Source of the DNA: an uncultured beta proteobacterium
Lineage (GTDB): Bacteria; Pseudomonadota; Gammaproteobacteria; Burkholderiales; Burkholderiaceae_C
Length of the DNA: 45,619 bases
NCBI GenBank assembly: GCA_903838565.1
Contig: CAILZB010000006.1
Location: 1 to 45,619, forward strand
Direction: 5' to 3'
The notes under the pieces are model-generated. The model saw only the letters and a list, made by a program, of their open reading frames with translations, ran no database searches and was not told the DNA's origin. Positions 1-8,752 of this stretch are shown in pieces; positions within the stretch are counted from its first letter, which is position 1, and every line of letters starts with the position of its first letter. The position numbers and the translations under genes are program-made.

Positions 1-472
1 CGAGTGTGGCGCGGAAAACAAGAATGTCAGATTTGCTGATACCTCCGACCGCCTTACCCCCGAACTGAGGGATGAGGCGACCGTTCAGGGTGGACAGTAG
101 AGACCGAATGTGGCTGCGCCGCCATTCGATGCTGTGCTCATCGACCCAGGTGTTGGCGAAGTCTTTGAACAGGGGGCCGACGGCCACAGGTTCTGAAGCG
201 ACTTCGGCGACGGTGGCTACTGGAGCGACCGCTGCCGCAGCCACACTGCTTGCCCGGTCAAGGCGTTTGATTGCCTTGCTGTTGGGAAAGTAGTTGGCGT
301 AGACGAACGACCCGTCGGCGATTTCTGATTCGATCTTGTCGAGGACTTTTTCCAGCTTCTTGCGGTTGGCTGGGGAGTCGGGCAGCAGGGTGTATTCCCG
401 GCAGCGTTCGTCTTGATAGCGAAAGTCGAAGAACAGCGCCCCGTTTGGCTTGTGTACGCGAACACTAGGCAT
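1..472 (-). CDS. Phage-type tyrosine integrase, N-terminal part (runs off window)
   Basis: Reading the minus strand from an ATG at 472 gives 157 open codons to the window edge with no stop. The protein starts MPSVRVHKPNGALFFDF, continues with YQDERCREYTLLPDSPANRK, and has a lysine/glutamate-rich helix. This is the usual form of the Min27-like/Arm-DNA-binding N-terminal domain of phage integrases. It is followed by an Ala/Val linker (about residues 75-98) and the start of a SAM-like core-binding domain (FKDFANTWVDEH, then the SHIRSLLSTLNGRLIPQFG region). The catalytic domain lies outside the window, so activity cannot be judged. The start codon overlaps the end of the excisionase-like gene by 8 bp, suggesting translational coupling. 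Role inferred: integration and excision of the element whose end lies here. Confidence 0.85.
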   Translation of the reverse strand, partial: MPSVRVHKPNGALFFDFRYQDERCREYTLLPDSPANRKKLEKVLDKIESEIADGSFVYANYFPNSKAIKRLDRASSVAAAAVAPVATVAEVASEPVAVGPLFKDFANTWVDEHSIEWRRSHIRSLLSTLNGRLIPQFGGKAVGGISKSDILVFRATL

Positions 473-710
473 GGAGCATGCTCCCGTTTGCCATAGGGAT
501 GCCCATCATGCTCATCGACTTCGCGGGTGGGGCGGACATCATGTCACGCTCGATGGCATTCCAGACGTACAAGATTTTGCGCCCACCGAACGGGCGGAAG
601 TAATGCACGCCCTCCAGCAAGACACTGTCCTTCAGCCGCTCGCGAATAGTGCGGACGTCGTACTTGATGCGAGCCGAAAGCTCATCCGTTGTAAGAAGCT
701 CTGAGTTCAT
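465..710 (-). CDS. Excisionase-like small DNA-binding protein
   Basis: An 81-residue protein starting MNSELLTTDELSARIKYD. The LTTDELSARIKYDVRTIRERL segment looks like a winged-helix/MerR-like DNA-binding unit as in AlpA/Xis proteins, followed by HYFRPFGGRKILYVWNAIERDM, the wing region. I chose ATG 710 over the upstream in-frame start at 734 because AGGAGAAAGT lies directly in front of it. Its end overlaps the integrase start, the usual xis-int order. Inferred role: recombination directionality factor and/or repressor of the integrase promoter. No family name can be proved by reading alone. Confidence 0.7.
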   Translation of the reverse strand: MNSELLTTDELSARIKYDVRTIRERLKDSVLLEGVHYFRPFGGRKILYVWNAIERDMMSAPPAKSMSMMGIPMANGSMLHA

Positions 711-741
711 ACTTTCTCCTTGTTGCGCTACCATGAAGATT

Positions 742-792
742 GGTAGACATGCTTATATTAAAGCATAAATGCGCATCGTCAAGATGTCTACC
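742..792. promoter_or_regulatory. Inverted-repeat operator candidate between xis-int and RHH gene
   Basis: GGTAGACAT at 742-750 and ATGTCTACC at 784-792 are perfect 9-bp inverted copies, 42 bp apart start to start, which is four helical turns. The interval is A/T-rich and contains a smaller imperfect dyad (TGCTT at 750-754, AAGCA at 761-765). It lies in the divergent gap between the excisionase-like gene and the ribbon-helix-helix gene. Inferred to be an operator for one of the two encoded DNA-binding proteins, with looping possible. Confidence 0.5.
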
Positions 793-842
793 GATGTATT
801 TTTGCGTTTTTGATAGAATTCCGACAAAAGGAAAGATCGCAC

Positions 843-1061
843 ATGGAACGTAGCCAACTTAACCTTCGGATATCCGATCAGCTTGGAAAGTTGATCGATG
901 CGAAGCGGATCGAACTGGCTGCCACCATGGGTAGCATCCCGTCGCGGTCAGAAATCCTTCGCCTTTCGCTGGAAGCTTTCCTTGGCAAGGACTTATCGGA
1001 GACTGAGGTTGACAGGCGAAGAGTGGCGCCGCACAAGGTATCCGCAAAGAAGCGCGACTAA
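843..1061 (+). CDS. Small ribbon-helix-helix (Arc/CopG-like) protein
   Basis: A 72-residue basic protein starting MERSQLNLRISDQLGKLID. A short beta-strand (QLNLRIS) is followed by two helices around IDAKRIELAATM and SRSEILRLSLEAFLG, the classic ribbon-helix-helix layout in which the strand inserts into the DNA major groove of a dimer. GGAAAG at 830-835 sits 7 nt before ATG 843 and supports this start over the in-frame ATG at 810. The tail (VDRRRVAPHKVSAKKRD) is highly basic. It is divergent from the xis-int pair across an inverted repeat, so it is inferred to be the element's transcriptional regulator. It could also be an orphan antitoxin, but no toxin gene follows. Confidence 0.65.
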   Translation: MERSQLNLRISDQLGKLIDAKRIELAATMGSIPSRSEILRLSLEAFLGKDLSETEVDRRRVAPHKVSAKKRD

Positions 1062-1706
1062 CAGGTATTTCTGCCGAGGGTGATGGTCCGACCAGAAACT
1101 CCACGCGGGTTCCACCCACCCTACTTCCCACCGCGCGCGCTGCGAGTTAGCCCCATTGGCTGTGGGCAAGTTTGTGGATAACAGCCTCGCAACTCGAAAG
1201 CACCTCGATCAGCGTTGAGATTTTCCTAACTTGCTGAAAAAAGTTGCAGCGACCAACGGGTTGAATCCGGCGAGATGGTTTCTCCTGCCCCGGTTGATGA
1301 CCGCTTTAGCCCGACCAATTTGGAAACATCGGTGGCAAGTTTGTGCCCATTCCCGACGATGGGTTTCATGGAATGCCCGCCCGATACCGGCCGTTGGACT
1401 CAACGATGGGTGCCGCACGCACTGTCAGCGGACTGACTTGAAGCAGTCACTCAAGTTGCCTCGTTGGATCTACATTGCCGACTTTGACGGCGGGGAAGTC
1501 TGGGACAGGACTGCAGCGTTAGCCGTCTTTCAAAATGTCATCCCGAAAATGGTTTCTGCTCTATTCCAGTCGTTACCGATCCATGCGGGACTTCTCTGAA
1601 GCAGTCATAGAGATTGATGCAAGATTCCCGAGCAATTTCAGGGTGAGCGTTGATTGCCGAATTTCGCTAAGACGGCTGCCGACCACAAGTAGACATTGTC
1701 CGACCA
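1062..1706. other. Non-coding stretch holding dispersed-repeat copy A
   Basis: I see no convincing gene in these 645 bases. The right half holds blocks shared with about 17.3-17.5 kb (see the repeat at 1495-1685). A further 16-base match (TGTGCCCATTCCCGAC, about 1343-1358) recurs near 37115. TGTGGATAA at 1173-1181 equals a consensus DnaA box, but it is solitary. Confidence 0.6.
1495..1685 (+). repeat. Dispersed repeat copy A
   Basis: Two blocks are shared with copy B in the same orientation. 1495-1517 matches 17348-17370 (23 bp, also found inverted at 45469-45491). 1584-1685 matches 17432-17533 over 102 bp with only two substitutions. The blocks are separated by a diverged interval of similar size (66 bp here, 61 bp in copy B). 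The high identity implies recent spread or purifying selection. Function unknown. Confidence 0.85.
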
Positions 1707-3428
1707 TTACCTTGATGCCACGGAGGGCTTCATAAATTCAAAGGCGTCATTCACTGATAGGTGAACGCGGCCTGACAGATTCTTCCAGAGCGCTGTGTGC
1801 AGCAGGCGATCCTGCACCGGTCCTTTGACTTCTGCCAAGTGCAACTCTATGCCGCGTGCTTTCAGATCCTGGTGAACTTCTGTGAGCGCTTCCAGTGCCG
1901 TCAGATCGACGCGATTGACAGCGCTCATGATGAGCACCACATCGTGGGCATTGGGCAGCTTGGTAATTTCGCTCATCAGCCGCGACTCGATGGCGCTGAG
2001 GTTGCCAAAAAAGAGGCTTTCGTCGATGCGCAAGAACAGCACGCCAGGCAGGGTTTCCACGCCGTGGCGTTCCACGTTGCGAAAGTGTTCCGTGTCCACG
2101 ATGCGTCCAACCACAGCGATGTTCGGCGTGCTGGCGCGATACAGCAAGGTCGCCATCGACAGGCCGATGCCCAGCGTGATGCCAGTCTGCAAGCCGAGCA
2201 CCAGCACGCCCAGCGCGGTACCCAGAAAGGCGACGGCATCAGCCCGGTCGTAGTCCCAGGCGCGCCGCAGTTCCGCCAGATCGATCATGCTGAGGGCGGC
2301 CACCATGATGCTGGCCGCCAGTATGGTCAAGGGAATGCGTGCGAACCAGCTCGTTCCCAACAGCACGATTGCCAGCAAGAACAGCCCTGACACGATGCTG
2401 GCCAACGGGGTCTGGGCGCCGCTGGCCACGTTCACCGCCGAGCGTGACAGTCCACCGCCTACCGGCATGCCTCCGAAAAACGCGGCGACGATGTTCGATA
2501 TCCCCAGTCCGACCAGCTCCTGGTTGGCATCGACGCGCTCATGTCGCTTCATGGCAAGCGCCTGTGCCATGGTAATGTTTTGCACGGTGCCGATGAAGGC
2601 CAGCACCAGGGCGGGAACCGCGAGCAGCCCCAGCTCTGAAAACCCCGGAAGAATCGGGACCAGCACGGGCAATCCGCGGGCGACGTGCCCGACCACGAGC
2701 ACCCCGTTGCGACTGTCCAGATCCAGTGCCACCACCGCCAGGGTTGCCACAACCAACACCAGCAAGGGCACCAGTCGCACGGCCATGTCGGCGCGTGGAC
2801 GCGGAACCCCCTTTTGCGCAAGCCAGCGTGCCAGCAGCGTGCGAGAAAAAATCAGCACGCCCATCCCCAGGCCACCCAGCAACAGCGTGGTGGGGTTGGC
2901 ATTCGGCAACTGCGCCAGGGTCGCAACCGACTGGCCCCAGCTACTTGACTCATGGACCTGCACGCCCAGCAGAAGTCGGGCCTGACTGAGGAGGATCAGC
3001 AGCGCGGAGCCGGAGATGAAGCCGCCCACCACCGGGCGGCTCAGCAGGTTGGACAGGAAGCCCAGCCGCAACATGCCAAATGCGAGTACCAGCAAGCCCG
3101 AGAGCAGGGCCAACGCGGCGGCCAAGGCAACGTACTGGTTCGTGCCCGGAACAGCAAGCGGACTGAGCAGGGAATAGGTCATGATCGCCGTGATGGCCAC
3201 CGGCCCGACCGCCTGCGTCATGCTGCTGCCCACCAGCGCATAGGCGATGGCCGGCAAGATGCTTACGTACAGCCCCACCTGCGGCGGCAAGCCTGCCAGC
3301 AAGGCGTAGGCCAGACTTTGGGGCAACACGAGTACCGTGACCAAAAGACCAGCAACCAGGTCTGCACTGAGGTGCTCGCGCGGATAGTGGTGCCACCACA
3401 GAGGCGGCAGACGCATCGCCTGGTTCAA
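1707..3428 (-). CDS. SulP-family anion permease with STAS domain
   Basis: A 573-residue protein, normal length for bacterial SulP/SLC26 transporters. The first two membrane segments carry the family-typical VLPQSLAYALLAGLPPQVGLY stretch (about residues 34-54). About a dozen further hydrophobic segments extend to about residue 430. A cytoplasmic STAS domain follows (about 445-560, with LPGVLFLRIDESLFFGN and AHDVVLIMSAVNRVDLTALEAL). SulP proteins move sulfate, bicarbonate, C4-dicarboxylates or aspartate-like anions; the substrate is not readable here. Start: TTG at 3428 is preceded by AGGAG at a 5-nt gap, whereas the ATG at 3416 is too far from any ribosome-binding site. It is 79 bp downstream of the carboxypeptidase gene on the same strand, so it may be the last gene of the acidic-amino-acid operon. 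That would fit a dicarboxylate/aspartate-transporting SulP (inference). Confidence 0.9.
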   Translation of the reverse strand: MNQAMRLPPLWWHHYPREHLSADLVAGLLVTVLVLPQSLAYALLAGLPPQVGLYVSILPAIAYALVGSSMTQAVGPVAITAIMTYSLLSPLAVPGTNQYVALAAALALLSGLLVLAFGMLRLGFLSNLLSRPVVGGFISGSALLILLSQARLLLGVQVHESSSWGQSVATLAQLPNANPTTLLLGGLGMGVLIFSRTLLARWLAQKGVPRPRADMAVRLVPLLVLVVATLAVVALDLDSRNGVLVVGHVARGLPVLVPILPGFSELGLLAVPALVLAFIGTVQNITMAQALAMKRHERVDANQELVGLGISNIVAAFFGGMPVGGGLSRSAVNVASGAQTPLASIVSGLFLLAIVLLGTSWFARIPLTILAASIMVAALSMIDLAELRRAWDYDRADAVAFLGTALGVLVLGLQTGITLGIGLSMATLLYRASTPNIAVVGRIVDTEHFRNVERHGVETLPGVLFLRIDESLFFGNLSAIESRLMSEITKLPNAHDVVLIMSAVNRVDLTALEALTEVHQDLKARGIELHLAEVKGPVQDRLLHTALWKNLSGRVHLSVNDAFEFMKPSVASR

Positions 3429-3507
3429 CGCAACTCCTGACTAAGCCGGCAGATGGACGTCAACCGCAACGCGATGGTCTGGCGTCTTGGCGGCGCCAAA
3501 GGGCGAG

Positions 3508-4761
3508 CTACTTGCTCTCACCCAGATCCATGATCAAGCGGCTGGCAAGGTACAAGCGTCGTGGAATCGCGTCGATCAGCACGTACTCAGCCTGGGTGCT
3601 GTGGTAGCCAAAGCCCGGCAAACCCAGGCCTTCAATCACGGGCTTGCCGCTCAATGCAGCGGTTGCAGCGTCGCTGCCGCCACCGACCATTGGAAAGATG
3701 ACCATTTCCGGGCCGACTTCCTTGTAGATGGCCACGGCTTTGTCAACAAGGGCACGACTGCCTGCATCGACGACCCACGCGGGGCGCGTCAGGACCAGTT
3801 GCACCTCAATCTGTGCCCCTGGCAATCTCGGCTTCTTGGCGCGAGCCGTCAGCGCTGCCACGGCGGCATCAAGATCTTCCTTGCGGACATAGCGCACATT
3901 AGCTTCAATCGAAGCCTCATCGGGAATGATGTTGCGCACCTTGCCCTGTGAGCCGATCGTCCAATTGAAGCGAAACGACTTGGACGGCTGATCCAGATCC
4001 AGTGTGCTGAGAACGAAATCAGCAGCCTCCACCATGGCGTTCGTGCCCGAGTCGGGATCGGCTCCGGCATGTGCGGCTTGCCCCTTGATCGTCACCATCG
4101 CCCTGGCACTACCCGACATACCGAGTACCATCATTTCACGTATCGCACGGTTGGGTTCAAACGACAGCACCACGTCGCTTTCCTTGGCCAGAGCCTGGAT
4201 GAGATCACTCGAGCCCGGTGAAGAGTGCTCTTCGTCGGTGTTGAACAGGACGGTGATTGTGGCGAAATTGTCGAAGCCTCGCGCCTTGAGCAGATGCAGG
4301 GTGTGCAGTATGACCGCGATCCCGCTCTTGTCGTCCGCAATGCCAGGGCCGAAAGCGCGATTGCCATCCACACGAAACGGCGCCTTGGCGAGGGTGCCCT
4401 TCACGTAGACGGTATCCATGTGAGCCATCAGCAGGATGCGGCGTTGGCCCTTGCCGCTGATGCGACCGACGATGTTGTCTCCCGCCTCGCCCGCTAGCGC
4501 CTTGTGGCGCGTGACCGAAGCGCCCTGTGCCTTAAGCTCCGACTCCACGTAGCGCCCCGATGCCAGTAGGCCTTCTTCGTTGCCGATGCCGGTCTCGATA
4601 TTGACCAACTGCTCAAGCGTCTTGAGCACGGACGCTTGTTCGGCGGTGGCTGCTGCCAGCAACGCGTCGTCACGGGTCTGCGACCACGCGGAACTGATGG
4701 TCAACAGTGCGGACGCCATCAGGGTGATGGCGTGGATTTTGAAAATACTTCCGGTCTTCAT
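3508..4761 (-). CDS. Secreted M20 glutamate carboxypeptidase (CPG2-like)
   Basis: A 417-residue precursor with a cleavable signal peptide (MKTGSIFKIHAITLMASALLT, likely cut near SAWSQ). It has the complete di-zinc M20 set at positions that match Pseudomonas carboxypeptidase G2 with an offset of two: His114 and Asp116 (AHMDTV), Asp143 (bridging, GIADDKSG), catalytic Glu177 and Glu178 (NTDEEHS), Glu202 (SFEPN) and His387 (GYHSTQAEY). The dimerisation insert lies around residues 215-330. The family removes C-terminal glutamate from folates or N-acyl and peptidyl glutamates in the periplasm. Downstream of a Glu/Asp ABC transporter and a racemase, it plausibly feeds released glutamate to that importer (inference). 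The exact peptide or folate preference is unknown. Confidence 0.92.
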   Translation of the reverse strand: MKTGSIFKIHAITLMASALLTISSAWSQTRDDALLAAATAEQASVLKTLEQLVNIETGIGNEEGLLASGRYVESELKAQGASVTRHKALAGEAGDNIVGRISGKGQRRILLMAHMDTVYVKGTLAKAPFRVDGNRAFGPGIADDKSGIAVILHTLHLLKARGFDNFATITVLFNTDEEHSSPGSSDLIQALAKESDVVLSFEPNRAIREMMVLGMSGSARAMVTIKGQAAHAGADPDSGTNAMVEAADFVLSTLDLDQPSKSFRFNWTIGSQGKVRNIIPDEASIEANVRYVRKEDLDAAVAALTARAKKPRLPGAQIEVQLVLTRPAWVVDAGSRALVDKAVAIYKEVGPEMVIFPMVGGGSDAATAALSGKPVIEGLGLPGFGYHSTQAEYVLIDAIPRRLYLASRLIMDLGESK

Positions 4762-4803
4762 TGTGGTGTTTTCCGCGGTTTGACCACTAAGTCAGGGCTG
4801 TTT

Positions 4804-5517
4804 TCAACGCATGGCCTGGGCGACGGCCACGGTGTATTGGGCCAGCGCGTCAGTCGAGTCGATAACAGGTACCGGCACGTCGGCCTGCCCTATGACCACA
4901 GGAATTTCAGTGCACGCGAGCACGATGGCATCCAGCCGCTGCGTCAGCATGTGCTGGATCGCCGCAAGGAGAAGAATTCGCCCTTGCGCCAAATCACCCG
5001 CCTTGACGGCGGCAATCCCTGGCATGACCATCGCATCCAGCGCCTCTGCTGAGGCGTACACCCATTCCCATTCATCACCCAGACGATTCGAGTAGATACC
5101 GAGATTGGACGTCACCCTTGCGCCCAGCACGCCAACACGCCTGACCTGGGGCGAGAGTTCGCGCAGGCGGGCTGCTACTGCGTCGGCAATGTGCACGATG
5201 GGCAGGCTCGTTTGGTCAACAAGCTGGTCGTACCAGTGATGCACGGTATTGCAGGGCATGGCGATCAGGGCGCATCCGTCAGACTCCAGCCGCCGGATCA
5301 CGTCGATCATGGCCGGGAACGGATCGGGCCCGCTGCCGTCCAGTGAACTTGGGCGGTCCGGTATCTGAGGCGACGAATCCAGCGTTGTCGGAAAGTGTTC
5401 CTGGTCACGCTGTGCGGGCGTGGCGTGCACGAGCTTCACCATGAATTCGGCCGAGGCCAGTGGACCCATGCCGCCAAGAACGCCTATGCGCGGCAGCGCA
5501 GTGCTTGAAATAGCCAT
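4804..5517 (-). CDS. Aspartate/glutamate racemase family protein
   Basis: A 237-residue cytoplasmic protein beginning with the family signature IGVLGGMGPLASAEFM (residues 11-26). It has the two catalytic cysteines of PLP-independent two-base racemases: Cys89 in MPCNTVHHW and Cys202 in LACTEIPVV. The length is typical of aspartate racemases (about 230-240). It would interconvert L- and D-aspartate or glutamate. It sits 20 bp downstream of gltL and 42 bp upstream of the carboxypeptidase gene, all on one strand. The likely role is catabolism or recycling of D-acidic amino acids brought in by GltIJKL. A hydantoin-racemase-like activity is a less likely alternative. Confidence 0.9.
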   Translation of the reverse strand: MAISSTALPRIGVLGGMGPLASAEFMVKLVHATPAQRDQEHFPTTLDSSPQIPDRPSSLDGSGPDPFPAMIDVIRRLESDGCALIAMPCNTVHHWYDQLVDQTSLPIVHIADAVAARLRELSPQVRRVGVLGARVTSNLGIYSNRLGDEWEWVYASAEALDAMVMPGIAAVKAGDLAQGRILLLAAIQHMLTQRLDAIVLACTEIPVVIGQADVPVPVIDSTDALAQYTVAVAQAMR

Positions 5518-5537
5518 TGAAATCGATCCCTGAGGTT

Positions 5538-6272
5538 TTAGTGCTGGAGAATTTTTGACAGAAAAAGTTTGGCGCGGTCCGTGCGCGCCTCCATGTTTCC
5601 GAAGAATTCGTCCTTGCTGCAGTCTTCGACAATGTGACCATGGTCCATGAAGATCACGCGGTTGGAGACCTTGCGCGCAAAGCCCATTTCATGACTCACG
5701 CACATCATGGTCATCCCCTCCTGTGCCAGTTCCACCATGACGTCAAGAACCTCGCCCACCATCTCGGGGTCAAGCGCTGAAGTGGGCTCATCAAACAGCA
5801 TGCAGATCGGGTCCATCGCCAGGGCTCGCGCGATCGCCACGCGCTGCTGCTGTCCGCCGGACAGTTGCCCTGGGAACTTGTCCTTGTGCGCCGTCAAGCC
5901 CACGCGATCCAGATACTTCAGCGCCTGCTTCGATGCCTCCGAGTCGCTGCGACCGAGGACCTTGACCTGCGCGAATATCAGGTTGTCGATGACGCGCATG
6001 TGCGGGAACAACTCGAAATTTTGGAACACCATACCGACCCGTGAGCGCAGTTTTGGCAAGTTGGTCTTGGCGTCACCCACAGACACGCCGTCCAGGATGA
6101 TTTCACCCTTCTGAAACGGCTCCAGGCCGTTGATGGTCTTGATCAAGGTGGATTTGCCCGAGCCCGATGGGCCACAGATGACGGTTACATCGCCTTTTTT
6201 GACGGACAGGCTGTTGTCCGTCAAAACCTGAAAGCTGCCGTACCACTTGCTGACGTTTTTTATTTCAATCAT
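5538..6272 (-). CDS. gltL: Glutamate/aspartate ABC transporter ATPase
   Basis: A 244-residue ATPase of the polar amino acid (PAAT) subfamily. Walker A GPSGSGKST at 34-42, Q-loop Gln84 (VFQNFELFPH), signature LSGGQQQR at 137-144, Walker B CMLFDEP around 157-163 with catalytic Glu162, and switch His194 (CVSHEMGFA) are all intact. It powers uptake through GltJ/GltK. It is spaced 33 bp from gltK and 20 bp from the racemase gene, in the middle of the operon. Close relatives are GlnQ and ArtP. The Glu/Asp assignment rests on the GltJ and GltK partners. Confidence 0.95.
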   Translation of the reverse strand: MIEIKNVSKWYGSFQVLTDNSLSVKKGDVTVICGPSGSGKSTLIKTINGLEPFQKGEIILDGVSVGDAKTNLPKLRSRVGMVFQNFELFPHMRVIDNLIFAQVKVLGRSDSEASKQALKYLDRVGLTAHKDKFPGQLSGGQQQRVAIARALAMDPICMLFDEPTSALDPEMVGEVLDVMVELAQEGMTMMCVSHEMGFARKVSNRVIFMDHGHIVEDCSKDEFFGNMEARTDRAKLFLSKILQH

Positions 6273-6305
6273 TTTGAAGTGCTTTTGGGTTGAAGTTGAC
6301 GCGCA

Positions 6306-6998
6306 TCAGCGAACAATGGCCATGCGACTCTGCAGGTGCTTCACGCCAGTGGACAGCGTGTAGGCCATGATGAAATACACGACGGCGACAAACAGGTACA
6401 TCTCCACCAGTCGGCTGTCGCGGTGCGCCACCTGAGAAGCGGCACCCAGAAAATCTGGCATGGACAGCACGTAAACGAGCGACACGTCCTGGAACAGGAT
6501 GATGGTTTGTGTGAGTAGCAAAGGCATCATGTTTCGAAACGCCTGCGGCAGCACGACGTGTCCCATCAGTTGCCAGTAGGTCAGACCCAGGGCATAGCCT
6601 GCCGACAACTGCCCGCGCGGGATCGACTGGATGCCGGCGCGCATGATCTCGCAGTAGTAGCACGCCTCGAACATGATGAAAGTGATGAGGCAGGAGGCCA
6701 TGGCCCCGACCTTGATCGGTTGGTTCGAGCCCGTGATCCATTGGCCGATATAGGGTACGAGAAAGTAGAACCAGAAGATCACCAGGATCAGCGGCAGGGC
6801 GCGAATCAGGTTGACGTAGGCGCCGGCGGCGATGGCCAGTGACCTGAATTTCGACATCCTTGCGATGGCCAGCAGGGTGCCAAAAAAAATGCCGCCGAGC
6901 ATGGCGTACAGCGTGAGCTGCAGCGTGAACGTCATCCCCGAAAAAATCAGGTAATGCCAGGAGCGGGAGATGACGTCGAAGTCAAAATTGTCAAACAT
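6306..6998 (-). CDS. gltK: Glutamate/aspartate ABC permease subunit
   Basis: A 230-residue inner-membrane protein with about five transmembrane segments. Motifs recall E. coli GltK: YVNLIRALPLILVIFWFYF, the EAA-type loop AGIQSIPRGQLSAGYALGLT that contacts the ATPase, and PLLLTQTIILFQDVSLVYVL. It forms the heteromeric channel with GltJ. AGGA lies 8 nt before ATG 6998. It is 14 bp downstream of gltJ. Nothing is odd about it. Confidence 0.95.
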   Translation of the reverse strand: MFDNFDFDVISRSWHYLIFSGMTFTLQLTLYAMLGGIFFGTLLAIARMSKFRSLAIAAGAYVNLIRALPLILVIFWFYFLVPYIGQWITGSNQPIKVGAMASCLITFIMFEACYYCEIMRAGIQSIPRGQLSAGYALGLTYWQLMGHVVLPQAFRNMMPLLLTQTIILFQDVSLVYVLSMPDFLGAASQVAHRDSRLVEMYLFVAVVYFIMAYTLSTGVKHLQSRMAIVR

Positions 6999-7012
6999 GC
7001 GCTGCGTCCTGG

Positions 7013-7759
7013 TCAGTGGGGGGCATCTTGACCGCCGCCGATCAATCCCGGAACCGCGATCTTTTTCTCAAGCATGCGCATCAATTGACCGACCGTGACA
7101 TTGACGACGATGTAGATAAGGGAAGCTGCCGTGAAGGCTTCAAACACCTGGAAGGTTTGCGACTCCATGGCCCGCGTGCGGGCTGTCAGCTCCATCAGTC
7201 CTATCGTCAGCGCCACCGAGGTGTTCTTGATGATGTTGAGAAAGTCGCTTGTCAACGGCGGAATGATGATTCGCATCGCCTGCGGCAGCAACACATAGCG
7301 GTAGGTCTGCGGCACGGTCAGGCCCAACGCCTGTCCAGCCATGCCCTGGCCGCGTGGCAGAGCCAGGATGCCAGCCTTGACTTGTTCGGCAATGCGCACC
7401 GACGTATAGAAGGCAAGGCATACGACCGCCGTGAAGAAAGGTGAATTGGGCATTTGCTTCACTGCATCGCCCCATTCGGTGGGAAGCAACTCCGGCAGCA
7501 CGAAGTACCACAGCAGCATCTGAACCAGCAGCGGGACGTTGCGAAAGATCTCAACGTAAATGTTGCCCGCACGGACCACCCATTGATTTGCAGTGGTGCG
7601 CAGTGTGCCAACTACGACCCCTAAGACCAGCGCGATTGTCCAGGCGCACAGCGCCGTCGTCAGGGTCCAGCCGAGACCCGACAACAGCGAGGTAAAGAAC
7701 GTTCCGCTGCCCTCCGGGTTGGGGTCCCAGAAGACACTCCAGTTCCACTTGTAGTTCAT
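7013..7759 (-). CDS. gltJ: Glutamate/aspartate ABC permease subunit
   Basis: A 248-residue inner-membrane protein. The N-terminus (YKWNWSVFWDP) and the motifs YVEIFRNVPLLVQ, VLPELLP, LPRGQGMAGQALGLTVPQ (EAA loop) and VLLPQAMRIIIPPLTSDF closely follow E. coli GltJ. Five to six transmembrane segments are visible. It pairs with GltK, and the operon order gltI-gltJ-gltK-gltL matches the enterobacterial one. It is 23 bp downstream of gltI. Confidence 0.95.
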   Translation of the reverse strand: MNYKWNWSVFWDPNPEGSGTFFTSLLSGLGWTLTTALCAWTIALVLGVVVGTLRTTANQWVVRAGNIYVEIFRNVPLLVQMLLWYFVLPELLPTEWGDAVKQMPNSPFFTAVVCLAFYTSVRIAEQVKAGILALPRGQGMAGQALGLTVPQTYRYVLLPQAMRIIIPPLTSDFLNIIKNTSVALTIGLMELTARTRAMESQTFQVFEAFTAASLIYIVVNVTVGQLMRMLEKKIAVPGLIGGGQDAPH

Positions 7760-7782
7760 GGGGATAGCCTGATGTCAATGGG

Positions 7783-8676
7783 CTATTCGTAGTCCTTGGG
7801 GTCCGGCGAATCCGTCGGATTCGCCAGTGCCTTCTTCAGGTTGGCGCTCATTGGCATCGACAGGTTGATGCCTTTGGGCGGAATCGGTGCGGTGAACCAT
7901 TTGGCGTAGATCTTGTCGATTTCCCCGCTCTTGGCAATGGCCTTGACGGCGTCATCGACCACTTTCTTGAAGCCGGGGTCGCCCTTGCGCATCATGATCC
8001 CGTAGGGCTCGGTTGACAGCGAGAATTTGGACACGGCGAAGTCAGCGGGCGATTTCGCGTTGGCGATCATGTTGTAGATCAGCACGTCATCCGTGGCGAA
8101 TGCCACTGCACGCCCGGTCTCCACCATCAGGAACGCTTCTGGCAGGTCTTGTACTCCCGCCACATTGATCCCCAACTGTTTGGCGTTGTTCAGCTCCATC
8201 ACCACCTTGATGTTGGAACTACCCGATGGGGACACCACACTCTTGCCCTTGAGATCTGCCAGCGCTTCCACATGCTGCGTCTTCTTGAACATCAGCCGCG
8301 TGCCGGTGACGAAGGTGGTCGGAGCAAATGCGACCTGTTTTTGCCGTTCTGCATTGTTGGTGGAAACCCCGCACTCCAGATCGACGGTGCCGTTCGAGAT
8401 CAGTGGAATTCGCGTCGAGGGGCCCACCGGGGTGAGATTCACCTTGAGTGCCGGCATCTTGAGCGCGGCCTTGACTGCGTCAGCGATCTTCAGGCAGATG
8501 TCCATCGAGTAGCCGATGGGTTGCTGCTTGTCGTCCAAGTAGGAAAATGGCGCTGCCGACTCTCTGTAGCCCAGCGTGATCGCGCCATCGGTCTTGATTT
8601 TTTCCAGTGTCTGGCCTTGTGCGGTGAAAATGGACATGGCCGCAACACCCATGGCCACTTTAAGAAATACTGTCAT
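7783..8676 (-). CDS. gltI: Periplasmic glutamate/aspartate-binding protein
   Basis: A 297-residue solute-binding protein. A signal peptide covers residues 1-22 (hydrophobic MTVFLKVAMGVAAMSIF, cut near AQGQ). The SBP_bac_3 fold follows, with ITLGYRESAAPFSYLDD, GYSMDICLKIADAV, TDDVLIYNMIA and EPYGIMMRKGDPGF. The start at 8676 is preferred to 8721 because AGGA lies 8 nt upstream and the signal peptide begins there. It delivers Glu/Asp to GltJK. It is the first gene of the operon and divergent from the XRE-cupin regulator. Confidence 0.93.
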   Translation of the reverse strand: MTVFLKVAMGVAAMSIFTAQGQTLEKIKTDGAITLGYRESAAPFSYLDDKQQPIGYSMDICLKIADAVKAALKMPALKVNLTPVGPSTRIPLISNGTVDLECGVSTNNAERQKQVAFAPTTFVTGTRLMFKKTQHVEALADLKGKSVVSPSGSSNIKVVMELNNAKQLGINVAGVQDLPEAFLMVETGRAVAFATDDVLIYNMIANAKSPADFAVSKFSLSTEPYGIMMRKGDPGFKKVVDDAVKAIAKSGEIDKIYAKWFTAPIPPKGINLSMPMSANLKKALANPTDSPDPKDYE

Positions 8677-8752
8677 GTTAAGAGTCCTTTTGAATGAGAG
8701 AGTGGTGAATCGACCCGCCAAAGCCCTCGGCGGTACAAACCTTAGGTCGTGA

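Noticed and set aside
1173..1181. TGTGGATAA, identical to a DnaA-box complement, as a replication origin sign
   Set aside because: A single box without further boxes, iterons, an A/T-rich unwinding region or a replication gene nearby.
1231..1599. 122-codon open frame between the RHH gene and SulP
   Set aside because: It lies in the dispersed-repeat region, has no recognisable domain or ribosome-binding site, and its shared part with copy B is conserved as DNA across frames rather than as protein.
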